NCBI GenBank assembly: GCA_030549495.1
Contig: JAUIRK010000728.1
Location: 1 to 64,000 of the forward strand
Direction: 5' to 3'
Length of the DNA: 64,000 nt
Source: Nectonema munidae
Taxonomy: Eukaryota > Nematomorpha > Nectonematoida > Nectonematidae
Shown: one piece after another, positions 45,193 through 58,294 of the stretch
Layout: the number at the start of each line of letters is the position of its first letter
Numbering within the stretch: the stretch's first letter is position 1
Program-made: the position numbers and the translations under genes
Notes under the pieces: model-generated
Database searches by the model: none
Told to the model about the DNA's origin: nothing
Seen by the model: the letters and a program-made list of their open reading frames with translations, nothing else

Positions 45193-46223
45193 GTCAAATA
45201 GTGGATCCTTGAAACGTTCCTTTGCAGAAAATAATATATTGATTTTAATAGTCAATGGAATATGATACCATTAAAAAATAAATTTTATGCATGTTTATAC
45301 TTTCAGTTAAAAATTTTCTACTTAATTAAATTTCAAGCACTGAACACTAGGATATTTTGCAGATATTTAAACGGTTGTGTTAATTTTCAAAAGAAATTTG
45401 AAATTAATTCATGTTTCATGAATTAAATTTAATTGTTTCATGTTTAATAAATCAACACCGCTTTTAGCTGGTACACGGATCAATTATTTTGCTAGGGGTT
45501 GGGTTGTGTTTGGGTCGGTATAACTCGCGTTTAGGCAGAGAATTTCAGTCCTTTAAATGCTCTGATATATCGACGCAATCTCAGAGTATTGCTCTTCTTC
45601 CATTGAAAGAATAATCTCGGTCCAATCTGTGAGGAAGAAACTTTTTCCCGCTTTAAAGTATAAAAGTTATTGACAGATTCAAAGAAATGGAAGTTAATTC
45701 CGTGAATTACAATACATTGACATTTGGTTCATCGTTTTAATGAAATATGGCCACAAGCATGGCATATAAATATCATTTTCACTTCCATTTAATATCCCTT
45801 TTTGATTAATAGCATCGAAGAAGGTTTAAACCGAACTCAAGATTGCATAGCATATTCTATTGATAAAAGTAAAATGAAAAAAATCTTCGCAATTTCAAGG
45901 AAATCAAAAATTGTAATTTATGTGAAGATATGTGATAATTGCTATTCGATTGAACTGAATATTGTATGTTGTGTATACCAAGTATATAGCGTTTTTATTT
46001 AATCGGAATTGTAGTACTCTATTCTCATTTGACATCATGGTTTAAGTTCATAAAAAGTACAGAGCAAAGCTTACTTATGAAAAAAGGAATGATTTATGAG
46101 TGGAGGAGAGTAAAAGATGAGAAGCAAGCGTAAATATATATAGACTTTAAGCTAATGGTTACTACCGCGTGAAAGAAATGAGTAATCATACTAGTAAAAA
46201 TTAATTCACTCTTACTATATATT

Positions 46224-46585
46224 AGAGCTGTGTAACGGATATCTTCATCCGCCAAAATTTTATATCCTCTTAACATCCTCATCCGAGGATCATTTAGGTT
46301 TCCACATCTGCATCAGCAATTTTCAAATATTTTTCCTTTTTCCATATACGGCAAAGTTTTTTTCAGAATTTTTCGTTTTCAATTTATCCAAAATTTTTAT
46401 GATAATGTACGTCTTTATATGATAGCACATATGCATTGACATCTTATCTCTAAATTTGTAAGATTCATATGCGCTAAAAAATTAATTCTCACATCAGCAT
46501 CCACTTCCGCTACGATGTCAAATTTGATAGCTTCATAGGCATTCACATACGCGGATGCAAAAAAATTCACATCCGATACATCTCT
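46224..46585. mobile_element. ~360-bp MITE with AGAG(C/A)TGT termini
   Basis: The left end is AGAGCTGTGTAACGGATAT. The right end, reverse-complemented, is AGAGATGTATCGGATGTG. The interior repeats CATCCGC-like motifs in both orientations. It sits in AT dinucleotide-rich DNA, so the target duplication is unclear. Confidence 0.55.
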
Positions 46586-46589
46586 ATTA

Positions 46590-49500
46590 TATATATTTTG
46601 TTTCCTACCATATGGTTATACTCTAACACATAATCTCAACATATGAACAAAAAAGTATTTAAATTTTAATTTCTTAGTTTTTTTTCTACTGAAGACACAT
46701 TTCCTAAGTTGTTTCTTCAATAAGATGGCGTCAAATCGTATGGCTGTTTATGTCGTAACACTAGGACATCCTAGATCAGGGAAGGAGATGCGGTGATGGC
46801 TGTGGTCTCTTGCACCATTAAGTGTGTCTTTATACGGCGGCTTGTTTATATATCAGATGTTCTAGAGCAGATAAAATCGGAGCTTATTGAAATGTTTTAA
46901 GGCATTTTTCTTCTGAAATCTCCTTTTGATAAGAGAAAAATCCAATTGAATTTCGAATAAAGACGATAGAATATCTTCGTCTTAACGAACAACTACGACG
47001 ACTGAATCGCCGCTGTTCTTCAATCTAGTTTTGTGGATCCACATTTTCTTACTTGAAGCAAATCAGGAATTTGAAGAATAAAGTTGACACACGAGCATTT
47101 GGAGAATAAATTGAAACTAAGAAGCACTATGTTAGAAGATGATATCAAAAGGTTCTCTCAAAAGAACACACAAATTTTTATAAAATGTAGATACCTGACT
47201 GTATTAAATATTTGAAAATGTTATATTCTCTGTGTTTATTATAAAATATCATTTTTTTTATAAGATTCCCATTAATTAACGAACTTGCTTGATTAAAATA
47301 ATCTGTAAATGTCATGCTTTTCATCTTATTCATTCACCTATTTCAAATTTCTAGATGAATTTCTATTCGTATTTACTTATTATTTGTATAGAAAGTACCT
47401 CCTTAAATTAAGAAAGAATATGATTTCTCATTTATTAGATTACTGAGATATTATTTAGTCCTAGGGGATAAAAAATTATGAATTGTAGGATGGCGTTGAT
47501 GCAGAAAAAGATCATTACGCACTTTCTATGATTTACATGACTTTCCAAAGATGGGAGAATGACGCGCTTTTCGACGAAAATGAAATTCAGGTGGGCAATT
47601 TTTTCAAGAAATCGTTTAGCATTTTATAAACAAATTTTCGAATATACATTCAAACACTTACTTTGTAGTCATTTTTTAAATTAGAGTCAAATTTTTATGA
47701 TCATAAATCTCAGATGAAGGATCACTTCTTGTTGAGGATTGAGTATTTGCTTGAACTCAAACTAGAAGAATGACTGATAAATACTTTTTCTTGTAAAATA
47801 AAATTTGCAGATAAGAAAATCATTAAGGATTTATTGGACTTAAATGGAATTAAGATATTAATTTAAAGTTTGAAAAAAGGTGGATAATTTTCGCATTTTT
47901 TACTTCATTGATCACCACCATTTAAAATTTTTTGAATCTCAGTGGGCGATTTAAACCAAAAGTTGAGCAAGCCTGCCCTATAATTTTCCTTGAATCTCCA
48001 TAAAAACGTCCCACTTTTTCAAGGATGAATGAAATATTTTTACAAAAGCCAAAATACTTGCAATGTGAAAAAATCTTTTTACTTTTTTTAGAAAAATTTT
48101 AGAGAAAAGTTTAATCTAAAAATTTTATGATAAATTGTAACTAAACAAAGGAAAATCAAGTTAGATTAAAACATTTTAATTTGATATAGGGTGATTAGTT
48201 TGAAATTTTGGGGCATTTTAAACAAATGCATGCTTAATCCAGCACCATCCCAGTAACAGCCAATGTTGCTGAATTAGTGCTAATCGTCCTGTATTGCCTT
48301 GTAAGATGCCTGGCTTATTATGATGAGACAAATGACGCTAAAATCAGTTTAACGGTCACCTTGATAAAACGGCGACGTATCTCTACCGACTACTCCACAA
48401 CACACTGAGAGAAAAAAGGCGCATCACTTTCTAACCAGAATAGTGACATTGTTTTATTGGATTAGAAAATGATGACTTTACTAACTTGATTAGTTACGGC
48501 TGTCAGTTATGCTATTTTCACAGATATAAATAAATAAAACACCAGATAGAGCATTCATTATTTTCTTTAAATTATAGGATCTGAAACAAGGAGTTTATTC
48601 ACTCATGAAGATAGAGAGGAGGCGTCATTCAAAGCATACAATAAGAAAGTTAGATGGCGTTAACTATTATGTTTTTATTTAATGAGTTTAAACGAAATAT
48701 TTTGCATATTTTTTTAGAAATTTATAAAAAAAAATTTTTTTTTGCTTTGAACAAAAAATTTAAAAAAATTATTAAGATTTTGTTCATTTATTCAATAATT
48801 ATGTTTCATAACTTTTCAAATAAATTTTTTCACTTTATTTAGTGTTTTCAAATGAGATAGTCGAATGAACTACAAATTGGTGGTTTTTGAACTATTAGCT
48901 TTACTGAACTATTTTTTAGTACATCGTTTCCCAAAAGGGGTAAATTTCTCACTAGTGGGAAATTTAAACTTTAAAGTGGAAATAATTACACTGCTATAAT
49001 TTTGAAAGAAGCAGTGATTTTTTTTAAAAAAAATATTGTTTATAAAAAAATTTAAATTAGGGTGGTACTTTTCATCCAAATACTCAAATACACGTGAATA
49101 TACTCATTTAAATTTGAATAAATTTGGAAAAAAGATTAAATATAAAATGTAAACTAAAATTTTTTTTTAATACTCATTTGTTCAAGTTAAAATTCACAAT
49201 TCAGTCAAAATACTTGCCAACCCTTCTTCTGATATTACTACTGATATTAGTGAAGAAAAAGCGACAATATTTTTCTGAATATTTAAACTCATATTTTCTA
49301 TCTAACTGTACTTAGTATTGAAACAAATTTATGAAAAAATTTTTTTGAATATTTTTTTCCCACAAAGGGGATAAAAAATATTTACAAATTCTAATACACT
49401 ATCAAACTTTCTTTAGATTAGAAAAAGTAAGTACTTTTCTAACTAAACTTTTTTACTCTTTTTAACATAAATTTTCTTTGTCACTTACTAACGAACTATA

Positions 49501-49880
49501 TGATAAACTAATCAACTCCCAAACTAAACTTCTTTGCTTACTATGATGCTGAGTTTGACTTTCTACACTTGAGTTTTTAGATAGGTTGAAAAAAGATTAC
49601 AATTGATCAAACAAGCAAAGTCAATTTTGTGACCAATCAAATCTTTGCATTCATTGCTGAAAATTCTGCTGTACAAAATCTCCTCCGAAAAATGCCTAGA
49701 AAAATACTCTATCAAATTACGAAAATTTCCTTTATAAACCCCAATTAATTTTTAGCTTGATGTCAAATCCAGCATGGCTGAATTTCAAAGTACTAAGACA
49801 ATAAACTAAAAAAAAGGTAAAACAGGGTATATATGAAAGTTTATGTTTTAAATTTATTTTAAAAATACTAAAGATAAAAG
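46590..49880. other. Non-coding region
   Basis: No gene, RNA or mobile element was recognised. A less AT-rich patch at 48225-48400 has no open frame of note. Confidence 0.45.
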
Positions 49881-49884
49881 CTGA

Positions 49885-50640
49885 CCCATTTACAAAATAA
49901 CATAACATAACACAAGTGTATTAAGCAATGTAAAGAGGCTAATCGCCTATGTGAATTGCAGTACAAATATAATACAAATAAAATACAAATCAATCAAATA
50001 ATGATATATCTTTTATCTTTCCAAAAATCATCAAGCTTTCTTTCGAAAATATTTATATTCCAGGAATCAACAACTTCATTTGGCAAACCATTCCAGTGAT
50101 TATATGCTTTTTGTGTTAAATAGTGTTGTCTATAATCACTTTGATAGGAATCAGGTTTAAATTTCAGTGAATGTGATCTGGAAATTCTCTTTGAGTAGCC
50201 AGGCAAAACATGCTTGTCAATGATCATGTTTCCTTTCTCAATATTAAATATAGTAATCAGTTCATTCCTTAATCTTCTGTAATACAAAGAAGGAGGATTA
50301 ATTTTATCCAATCTTCTAAAAACTTTGCATTCCTATCAAGTCTTTTGTAAATACTCTTTGAACGTTTTCTATTTTTCTGATGTTCATGATTAAAGAATTT
50401 CCAAAAATCTCATATCCGCATACTAAAACAGGCCTGACTAAAGATTTGAACAGGTGGAAAGAAACTTCAATGACAGATAACACAAAAGTATTGTTTAACA
50501 TGTGTAATATAGAGGAAGATTTTCTTTACAGCATGAGAAACATGATTAGAAAAACAAAATTTTGAATCTTTTTTAGTTTGAAGTAACTTGATTAAGTTTA
50601 CTTCCACCTATAATAAAATTAGTATCATCTGTCATTTTCC
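49885..50640 (-). pseudogene. LINE (non-LTR retrotransposon) 3' fragment, degenerate
   Basis: On the minus strand the fragment starts with the region after the RT active site (TDDTNFIIGGSKL near 50630). It continues through SLVRPVLVCGYEIFGNSL and ends with YYRRLRNELITIFNIEKG, RSHSLKFKPDSYQSDYRQHY and AYNHWNGLPNEVVDSWNIN. The last pattern (RxxxxxxRVVNxWNxLPxxVV) is the classic C-terminus of CR1/Jockey-type ORF2 proteins. At least two frames are used. After the stop at 49994 a tail with TTATGTTATGTTATTTTG ends near 49885, as short LINE 3' tandem tails do. It is 5'-truncated. Confidence 0.85.
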
Positions 50641-50820
50641 CTTAATTTTTGAATCAAAATCATTGATTACTTTCTGAAAAATTTTATGCCACTTAACTTA
50701 TTGCTTTTCATTCCCAAAGGGCTAATTATACTCATTTTTCCTTAGGACATAATTTTCATAAATTTTCAATTGAGTTGTACTAAAGCAAAAATTTTGTAAT
50801 TTTTGTGAATCCGTATAGAG

Positions 50821-51432
50821 CAGGGCTCCTCAAATTTTTAGCACGTCGACCCCTTCATAAATTATTTGTTTTCTCTTCGACCCCCAGAAGAGTTTAATAA
50901 AAATATGAAATCATTTTTGGCATTTCTGATGATCAACAATAATATATGAAAATTTGGCTTTAAAATAATAGTATATAAAATGATATTTTATTATTTACTT
51001 GTATACTAATACAGGATTCTTCAACCCTTTTTACACGCCGGCCCAAAATGGTATTGTAATTAACGCTGGGCCCTAAAAATTCTATTTAAGTGGAAACGCA
51101 TACAATACATAAAAATAGAACAAGCAATAAAATCGATGTCAAAATATATAAGATATAAGATTTTTATTGTTTTATTCGAAAACTTTTAACTTTTGAAGTC
51201 TCATGAATAGTAATGGGGCACAAATCGTTTTTCTCAGGGCCCAAAATGAGCCCTGTGTCCTGTGTTGAGGAAGCCTCTACTAATACATAACTTTCATAAC
51301 TGTCTCGATTGCCCAGAAATTTGACTGATTCTCCATAACATAACCGACCCCTTTAACGTCTGTGTACAAATGGACCCCTAAAAACCCCCATCTACCCCAG
51401 GGAATCGATATCGACCGCTTTTGGGACCCCCG
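50821..51432. mobile_element. hAT MITE (outer), split by a second MITE; perfect TSD
   Basis: It starts CAGGGCTCCTCAAATTTTTA and ends GGGACCCCCG. It is flanked by GTATAGAG at 50813-50820 and 51433-51440. Both subterminal regions are rich in GACCCC. It contains another element at 51012-51277. It is non-coding. Confidence 0.85.
51012..51277. mobile_element. hAT MITE (inner), perfect 8-bp TSD
   Basis: The 266-bp element has ends CAGGATTCTTCAACCC and, reverse-complemented, GAGGCTTCCTCAACAC. It is flanked by TACTAATA at 51004-51011 and 51278-51285. A second member of the same family lies at 59670-59960. Confidence 0.9.
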
Positions 51433-51440
51433 GTATAGAG

Positions 51441-52140
51441 AATCTACAACCTTAATCTATAAATATTTTAGATTGAACATAAATCCACCACTCTACTCAA
51501 TGCTTTCACTAATTTTGCAAACTTACTCTTAAAAATTGTAAAAAAAATTGACTTTATTGACCAATTTGTATAAAAGCGTAGGGTCTGGCTGGATCCAGTG
51601 ATCCAAAATAGTTTCAATATGCGATGAAATTTGCTTTTCAGTAGTTTAATTTCAATTTTTGCGCGTAATTTCTTTGCGACTTAAATCCATTTTTTCCTTC
51701 AACGCTGTCTGAGACATCGAAATAAAAAAAATAGAATTTTAAGCCTCTTGAAGAAGTCAAAATAAAAAATAGACGTGATAGATAGTGAGAACATATTGAG
51801 TGATTGAATATAACAATTATTGATTGAAAAAACAGCTTGAATTATAATACTTATCACAACTGATTATTATTGAAATTTTGTGATTAGTCACATTTAAGTC
51901 TTGCATCAGGGTCACTGAAGGAAATGCAGCATTTTCATCATGCCTTTATGCAGAAGTTACAGTGTGTGTCAGAAAACAAATTAAAGAATATGATGAAAAT
52001 GTGTTTTTTTCGCTTACCTTCGTATTAACAAATTTTTACATATATGAGAAAATATATAATAGATATTAAAAATTTTTATGTCCAGTATGAAGCTCGCTAA
52101 TTATGCAATATTCTTTGAATAAATTTGGTTTTAGAAAGAA
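51441..52140. other. Non-coding region
   Basis: AT-rich. No feature recognised. Confidence 0.45.
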
Positions 52141-52149
52141 ATTATTCGT

Positions 52150-52320
52150 AAGAAATCAAATTGCCTTATTTGTCCAAGTTCCGAATCCGTACTCCGCGAT
52201 CATATCTTGATCCCATGCAATCAAAAAGAGATTGAAGAACGAAACAAATGGCAAAAATTTTTATTTGCTCTGATCATTAAACTGATGACCACTTATTTGT
52301 ACGAGGCATACTTTCCCTAC
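52150..52320 (+). pseudogene. THAP-type zinc finger remnant
   Basis: One frame begins CLICPSSESVLRDHIL and continues to EIEERNKWQKF. A frame shifted within that stretch gives KIFICSDH then TDDHLFVRGIL. Together they follow the THAP pattern C-x2-C, a spacer with Trp, then C-x2-H and a hydrophobic tail. One frameshift and one stop are needed, so it is dead. It could be the 5' part of the THAP/P52rIPK-type hAT transposase whose C-terminal half lies at 56378-58820 on the same strand. Confidence 0.45.
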
Positions 52321-52329
52321 ACGATTAAT

Positions 52330-53740
52330 AAGTTCATGCAGATTTGTTAACTTTTGAAAATAAAAGTAGTTTATTTCAAATATATGGTTTAAAAAACACT
52401 TAAAATTATTATTCCACATTCATTTTTTATTACATCAAAATTGATGTACTTCTAATTTAAAAGAACTACTAAAGAGATAAATAACAACAAGAAATAAAAA
52501 ATGCGATTATTCGCGATGACTTGTATTTAGATAAAAGTAATGAAACCGCATAAAAGCGAAAAAGTTCGCAAAAAAAATAAAAATCCGCGAATATGGTGAA
52601 TTTTCGTTTATTACATCTGTTTATGAATTTTCTTGTATGACATTTGCGACCAGTGAGACAAATATGTATCACACATAACATCATAAAAATTTGATGGGAG
52701 GGTTAATATGAAAAAAATCTAAGTTTACCAATGTGATACCAAAAGTTATCTTAGCATAATCGAAAAGTTTTTTTTCCACATTTTTTAATGTTTTTTTCAG
52801 GAAAACTGAAATTTTTATCGTAGAGTAGTTTTAATATCTATACCATTATATTGAGGCACTGATTTTCACTGAAAAAAAAGATGCTAGCAAGTTTTATTTC
52901 AACTTGGTGACTGAAAACACTCCATTGAGCCAGTGGAATATTGGGAAAACATTGCACAAGGAGTTGCTGAGACTTGACAGCATTTGATGTATCATATGTG
53001 AATCGCTGGACGATAATCGATACAAAAAACACATTTGTACTTTAGCATTTTTAGGATGCATCACATTTCAGACAATCAATACAAATTGAGACATCCATCA
53101 CGCTTATCCCTATCTTTTCCGTATTGTTAGTGAAGAAGGAATTTTGTTTACTTCCGTTTCTTTTTTTGCTATTTTTTTAGAGTTATTTATTAGTCTACCC
53201 TTTTCTTCCCTATTCTTATTTTATCATTTTCTTTTCATTTTCCTGAATAATGGTGTTAAATTTGTGTTTTTAAATAGTATTAACTTTTTGAATTACAATT
53301 TTATGCAGTTTTGCAACTCAAATAACATTTTAGATGAATAATATCTATGTGAGAATGTTTCTCGAAAAACTTTCTATGGATCTTATGCTTGTTTTTTTTA
53401 CTTTTGCTAGTTCTTTTCTGGTTACTGAAATTCCTTGAACAAATTAAGATACATGCAAAAATGTGTTATTTCTAAATTCTTTTTTTTGAAGCCGAAAATG
53501 CTGAAAAATAAACCCGTTTTTGAAACCATCACAGTGTTTGCTGTAATATTTTTAAAGCTATTATGTGTCAGAGTTTTGAAAAAGGAATTCACACCAACAG
53601 GACGACGTATTTGTTTGGTGTTCTTTTTGTTATTTTTATTACTCGCCAAAAACAAAAACCTATTGAATGATTGTTGCAACGTGCTAGATAAGTTGTTTTA
53701 AATTTTTTATACGGAATATAATATGGTGTATATTTATATA
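52330..53740. other. Non-coding region
   Basis: Only low-complexity, Phe/Leu-rich open frames on both strands (53144, 53422, 53435), typical of AT-rich DNA. No support for a gene. Confidence 0.45.
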
Positions 53741-53748
53741 CACTAGTA

Positions 53749-54201
53749 TCTCGTTTTTGAACATCGTAGTATTAGAACAATTAAGTAGACCAAAAAAGTA
53801 GAGCCTAAACTAGTTAAGTTCTTAACCGGATTTTAATACTTAACCAGCTTCAAAACACGTAATGACTGCATATTTGATTTTCGTGCTTATTTCCTATGTA
53901 TTTTTAATACGTTCATTTTCTTAGTTTCTAAATCATAAATCCCAAAATTTATTAATGACATATTTAAGGAGTGTGTTCCAAACAGTAAATTGTTGTAATT
54001 TGTTAATATCCTGCACTGTCTGAATAAACATTTTGCTTCATTTATCGTTTCAGTAAAACATGCATGCCATCTTACAGTTTAGTTGGTGATTGAAAACGTA
54101 TTATTTATCTTTACTTTATCTCTTGATGGTAAAAAATTTTCGTAATATACTAAGCCGGCTTTCGAACACTTTGTTAAAACGAGTTATTTCGAAAACCGAG
54201 A
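53749..54201. mobile_element. ~450-bp MITE, probably Tc1/mariner-type
   Basis: The left end reads TA then TCTCGTTTTTGAACATCGTA. The right end, reverse-complemented, reads TA then TCTCGGTTTTCGAAATAACT. TA at both edges fits Tc1/mariner. The interior is AT-rich and non-coding. Confidence 0.5.
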
Positions 54202-54234
54202 TACCACTCTTTATTCACATATATATTTACCCGA

Positions 54235-54335
54235 GCTCTGAGGGGATCCCAAACCTGCCCATTTCCCGAGGGAAGAGTTCATCCTCGTTCCCCCGCGAAA
54301 AAAACTTAACCCTGTTCTTGGGGAATCAATTTTGC
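54235..54335. other. GC-rich patch
   Basis: Repeated GGGGATCCC, CCCGAGGGAA, TTCCCCCGCG and GGGGAATC motifs stand out in AT-rich DNA and resemble the patch at 12550-12670. Probably fragments of one dispersed repeat family. Confidence 0.4.
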
Positions 54336-54339
54336 TTTT

Positions 54340-56340
54340 TTATTAGTTATACATAGTACACATTAGGCTTGTTACAATACACGTTTTTTCTAACTCTTTT
54401 GTGATTTTCTTTTTAATACATTTTTATATTATAACTTTTTAAAGTTGTAGAGATCCTAAAAATAATGAAAATGGAAGTTTATTGTTTAAATGCAGATTGG
54501 CTCATCTAACTTATTTTAACTATTTAAATTATTAGATATTTTAACTTGAAAGTTTTTCAGAATTTCTTCAGCAAATCAGCAATACTCAGTCAGAAAGATC
54601 TATTAGTTTTGATTCGAATTTCGTAAACACTAAAAAAAGATGTTTGAACCTTGAGAAATATGAAGACTTAATACTTATCGGTCAAAAAAGCAAATCATTT
54701 GAAAAACTTGGTCAAAACAAATGTGCTCTATGTTTTGCATTCCAGACATTGATTGAGTTCATGATTTAGATCTTTTTAAAATAAATAAATGGTAGGCATT
54801 TTTTTTTTAATAAAAAAAGTTGAAAACCTTTTTATGTTATTAATCTGAATAGCAAGATTTTGGCATATACACTCTCATTTCAAAAATCGACTCGAATCTG
54901 CATCTAGCCACATTTTTTCAAAATTCCTAATCACCTTTGAATCCAGAGATATAAAAATTTTGACTTCGTTTTAAAACTTTGGTGACAGCAGAGCTTCAAG
55001 GCAGATCTCATTGCAAGAAAATGAGAGATAGAGTATTTTTGCTTCAAAAACTTCCTTGAAATAAGCGAGTTTGCAAGCACATAAATAAGTATGGAATTGT
55101 GTAGAGATAATTAAATTATTTCAGTACGAAGAGGGAAATTAGTTGATTAAATTAGCAATTCATATATAACAGCAAAGAGGATGTTTCTGAGCTGTGTGCG
55201 TCTATCTACTCCAGTTTCAGGCGCATATTTTTCCCCTTGCTTCATTGCACGGAATCAAGATGGCAGAGGCATCTCTCATTTTTCTATTCTTCGTGATATC
55301 AGCGCCTTAAAAAGTTGTTAGCCATGATAAATATTTTACATTTAGCGTCATATTCTTCATTAAGCGATTTTACGCTGGGAAGAGCATTGCCATTATAACT
55401 TCAAAAGTGAATGTATTGAAGAAACACTACTGATTCGTTGATTTCCTTTTTATACTCTAACATTGTTTATTAATTGATACTCTATTGCTTATTTATATTG
55501 ATTTGAGAATTAAATATTACCAAAAATATTTCAACTTTATCACGTGGAAAAGAGGAAATGAGTGTAGAATATGTGCAAGTTTATGTGGGAGAGGGAACCA
55601 TAACATTTGCCATGTTTTTTATCCTTTGAGCATCAACATTTTGAAGACTAATCCTGTGCTTACACTATTTAATCTCTATTGTACACGTTTGTCACACTGA
55701 CCCTCAAAGTGTTGAAAATGAATCTCCGATGAAGTAGAAATGCATGTTATGCCTTGTTATTTGATTTTATTGATTATTCGATTATGTTTAATTGATTGAA
55801 GAAGATTGCTCATTTTTTTTAGTGTAAATTGATGATTAAGTATATAAAATTAATTGAATTTCCAAACTCTAAGAATCAGGGATTTCATTGCAGGGTACGA
55901 TTCTCAATGTACACGAAATAGAATTTTTTTTGTTGTTTAATCTGATGCCATGGGGTTGTGGTCAGCAAGGGCAACAAGCAAAAGTAGCCTGTTTGCATGG
56001 ATCCTAGCCTCATATTAACAATTTATGCAGAGACAGGTATAGAACTTCTCCCAAGCTGTCAAGCACACGCAGTTGTTGGTGTATTAGTTAAAAATTGGCT
56101 AAACTTAAAAATAATCTTATAAATATATAGATTGTTATTAATTGAAAGTTCATTTTAGAAAAAAAGTTATAACGTAGTCCATTTACAGTTAATTTCTTTC
56201 GAACCCTCACCCCCCCCCCCTTTTCATTTACACGAACCAATTTGTTTATTTTGTGTATCAATTTTTTACTTTAATTTTTACCTTTTTAATTTTAAAATTC
56301 TTATTATTAAAAAAAATTTTTAATTCAAATTAAAAAAAAT
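54340..56340. other. Non-coding region
   Basis: No gene or element was recognised. There is a run of C at 56211. Confidence 0.45.
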
Positions 56341-56557
56341 AATTTGATTTAAAATTTTATATCATAATAATGATATAGTGGAGGCTTATGAAATGATTTC
56401 TGAAATAATTTCACTATATAAAAAAGAACGGAATGACATTGAAATAAATTTTAACCAAGTGTGTAATGAAAGTCTTGTGATGGCAGAAAAGATAGGCGTT
56501 TTCGCTGAAATGCCCCGAATGGTTGCAAGACAACAGTTTCGTAGTCCACAGTCTACA

Positions 56558-58294
56558 CAATGGTGTAGCTAGGCTGGGGTATGAGGGGCCGTGCCCCCCC
56601 CCCCCCCCCCATTTACCTCATGGTGCCCCCCCCCTCATGCACCTTATGCGATATCAGTCTTCTTTTTACAGCTTTCATAGTCGTAACAATCAATATTAAA
56701 GTTTTTCTTAACTTGTTGATAAAAGTACGTATTATTTGTTCCTTCTAGTACACCTATTGTCAAATTCCTTTTGTTGATAAACGGATAAATCATCTTTCTA
56801 TCACGAACATGTTATCGATAAATAGTGAGGTTTCAAAAGCGTTGACACTTTATAAGATGCTGTACAGATTTACAAATAAACCCAAAGTCTTTAAATTTTA
56901 TGAACGACGTTCTATAAAAAGACTTCTAAATCAGAGATGGACAAGTCATTTAGACCCAATCAGAGTAGTTGTTGAAAATTATTATGTCTTGCAAAAATTT
57001 TGGTTGACTGTGTTAAAAGAAATCTTATGACATGTGCAGAAATTAACATTGAAGCTGAAGGATTGTTGTTTGAAAAACCATAATTTGTTTTTGCTTTATT
57101 GATTCTCAAGAAGCTTCTTGAACTGGTATCTCCACTAAACATATATTGTCAAGTAAATTTTTCATTTTAAATCGTGTAGCTTTACTAATATGGTGGACGC
57201 ACTTATATAATCTAACCTCTTTGCGTGGAAATATTCCTTTTTTTTACGAAATGAAACAAAAAGCTTTAGTGATGCCAAATCAAAGCGAAACAACTTTGTT
57301 TCATTCTAAAGAAAACAAAAAATGTCAACTAGGTTAGAGAATTCCATAACTCTAACTACAATTGGCTTTCGTCAAACAAATCACTCCTTCTATGTTGGCA
57401 TTTACAATGAAATAATAGATACATGCATTTCCAATGTCAATTTATACTGAAATTATGTTTTTCGATTTTAAACGGAAATTTCACTTTCAAGCATTTTAAA
57501 ATTACAGATTCGAAAAACATAAAGACATTATTTTTAAAGCTGTAAAGTCTTTAAAGTCCTACTGATTCTGACTTTTTTGATTTGGAAGCAATGAAGATTT
57601 TGTCTGAACATTTTGGTATTAAATACTGATTCACTTTTTTGGAGAGAAGTCCAAGTTGCTAAAAGTTATATCTTGAAAAGTCTGAAAGATTAAAAATCAG
57701 AAAACATCAAACATGTTCTTTCCATTATTTTCCCAATAAAAGATGCCATCAGAAATGTGTACAAATTATACGTCGGTATGAGCATAATTTTTAATTATAT
57801 TTTTATTCAAAATCTATAGATCGTTTCATTTTTAAGGAGCTCTAACATTTGGAGTGAGTACTGCTTCTTGCGAAAGAAGTTTTTCATTTATAAAACGAAT
57901 TTTGTCCGATCAAAGGACATCGATGATTATTCATGAAAGAAAGCGTAATCTCATAATTTTGTCATACTTGCGGGAACACACAAACATTATTAACTATGAT
58001 GAAGTTTTGAAAGTTTTCGCAAACAGAACTCGTATAGGCTTCAATTATTTCAAAGTATTTTTTCATTATTGTACAAGAATTCAGTTTTCATGAATGTGTG
58101 TTATTTAAATTTGTTTGCATTTGAGATGAAATAAAATATGAAGTTATGTTTTAATGTTTCAGCATGTTTTCTATTCATTTTTCGAAAATTTCTGCAATGA
58201 AAGCATCAAAAAAGTATAAATAATGTTGCTCAAGTTTTTTAAGTTTTTAAATTGTGCCCCCCCCCCCTATCAACTTTTTCTGGCTACGCCACTG
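56558..58294 (+). mobile_element. hAT transposon with own transposase remnant, nested in another hAT
   Basis: It starts CAATGGTGTAGCTAGGCTGG and ends, reverse-complemented, CAGTGGCGTAGCCAGAAAA, a well-known hAT-type terminus. The flanks AGTCTACA and ACTCCATA agree in 5 of 8 bases, a decayed target duplication. Poly-C runs lie just inside both ends. On the plus strand transposase pieces include RRSIKRLLNQRWTSHLDPIR (56906) and TASCERSFSFIKRILSDQRT (57860). Confidence 0.8.
57854..58093 (+). pseudogene. hAT dimerisation domain of the inner element
   Basis: TASCERSFSFIKRILSDQRT is followed by KRNLIILSYLREHTNIINYD. This matches the hAT C-terminal consensus (S..CERSFS.lk.ik..lR), the region used for transposase dimerisation. 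Upstream parts are in other frames. Confidence 0.8.

Noticed and set aside
53144-53701. Phe/Leu-rich open frames on both strands
   Set aside because: The composition follows AT-rich DNA. No motif, splice signal or neighbour supports a gene.
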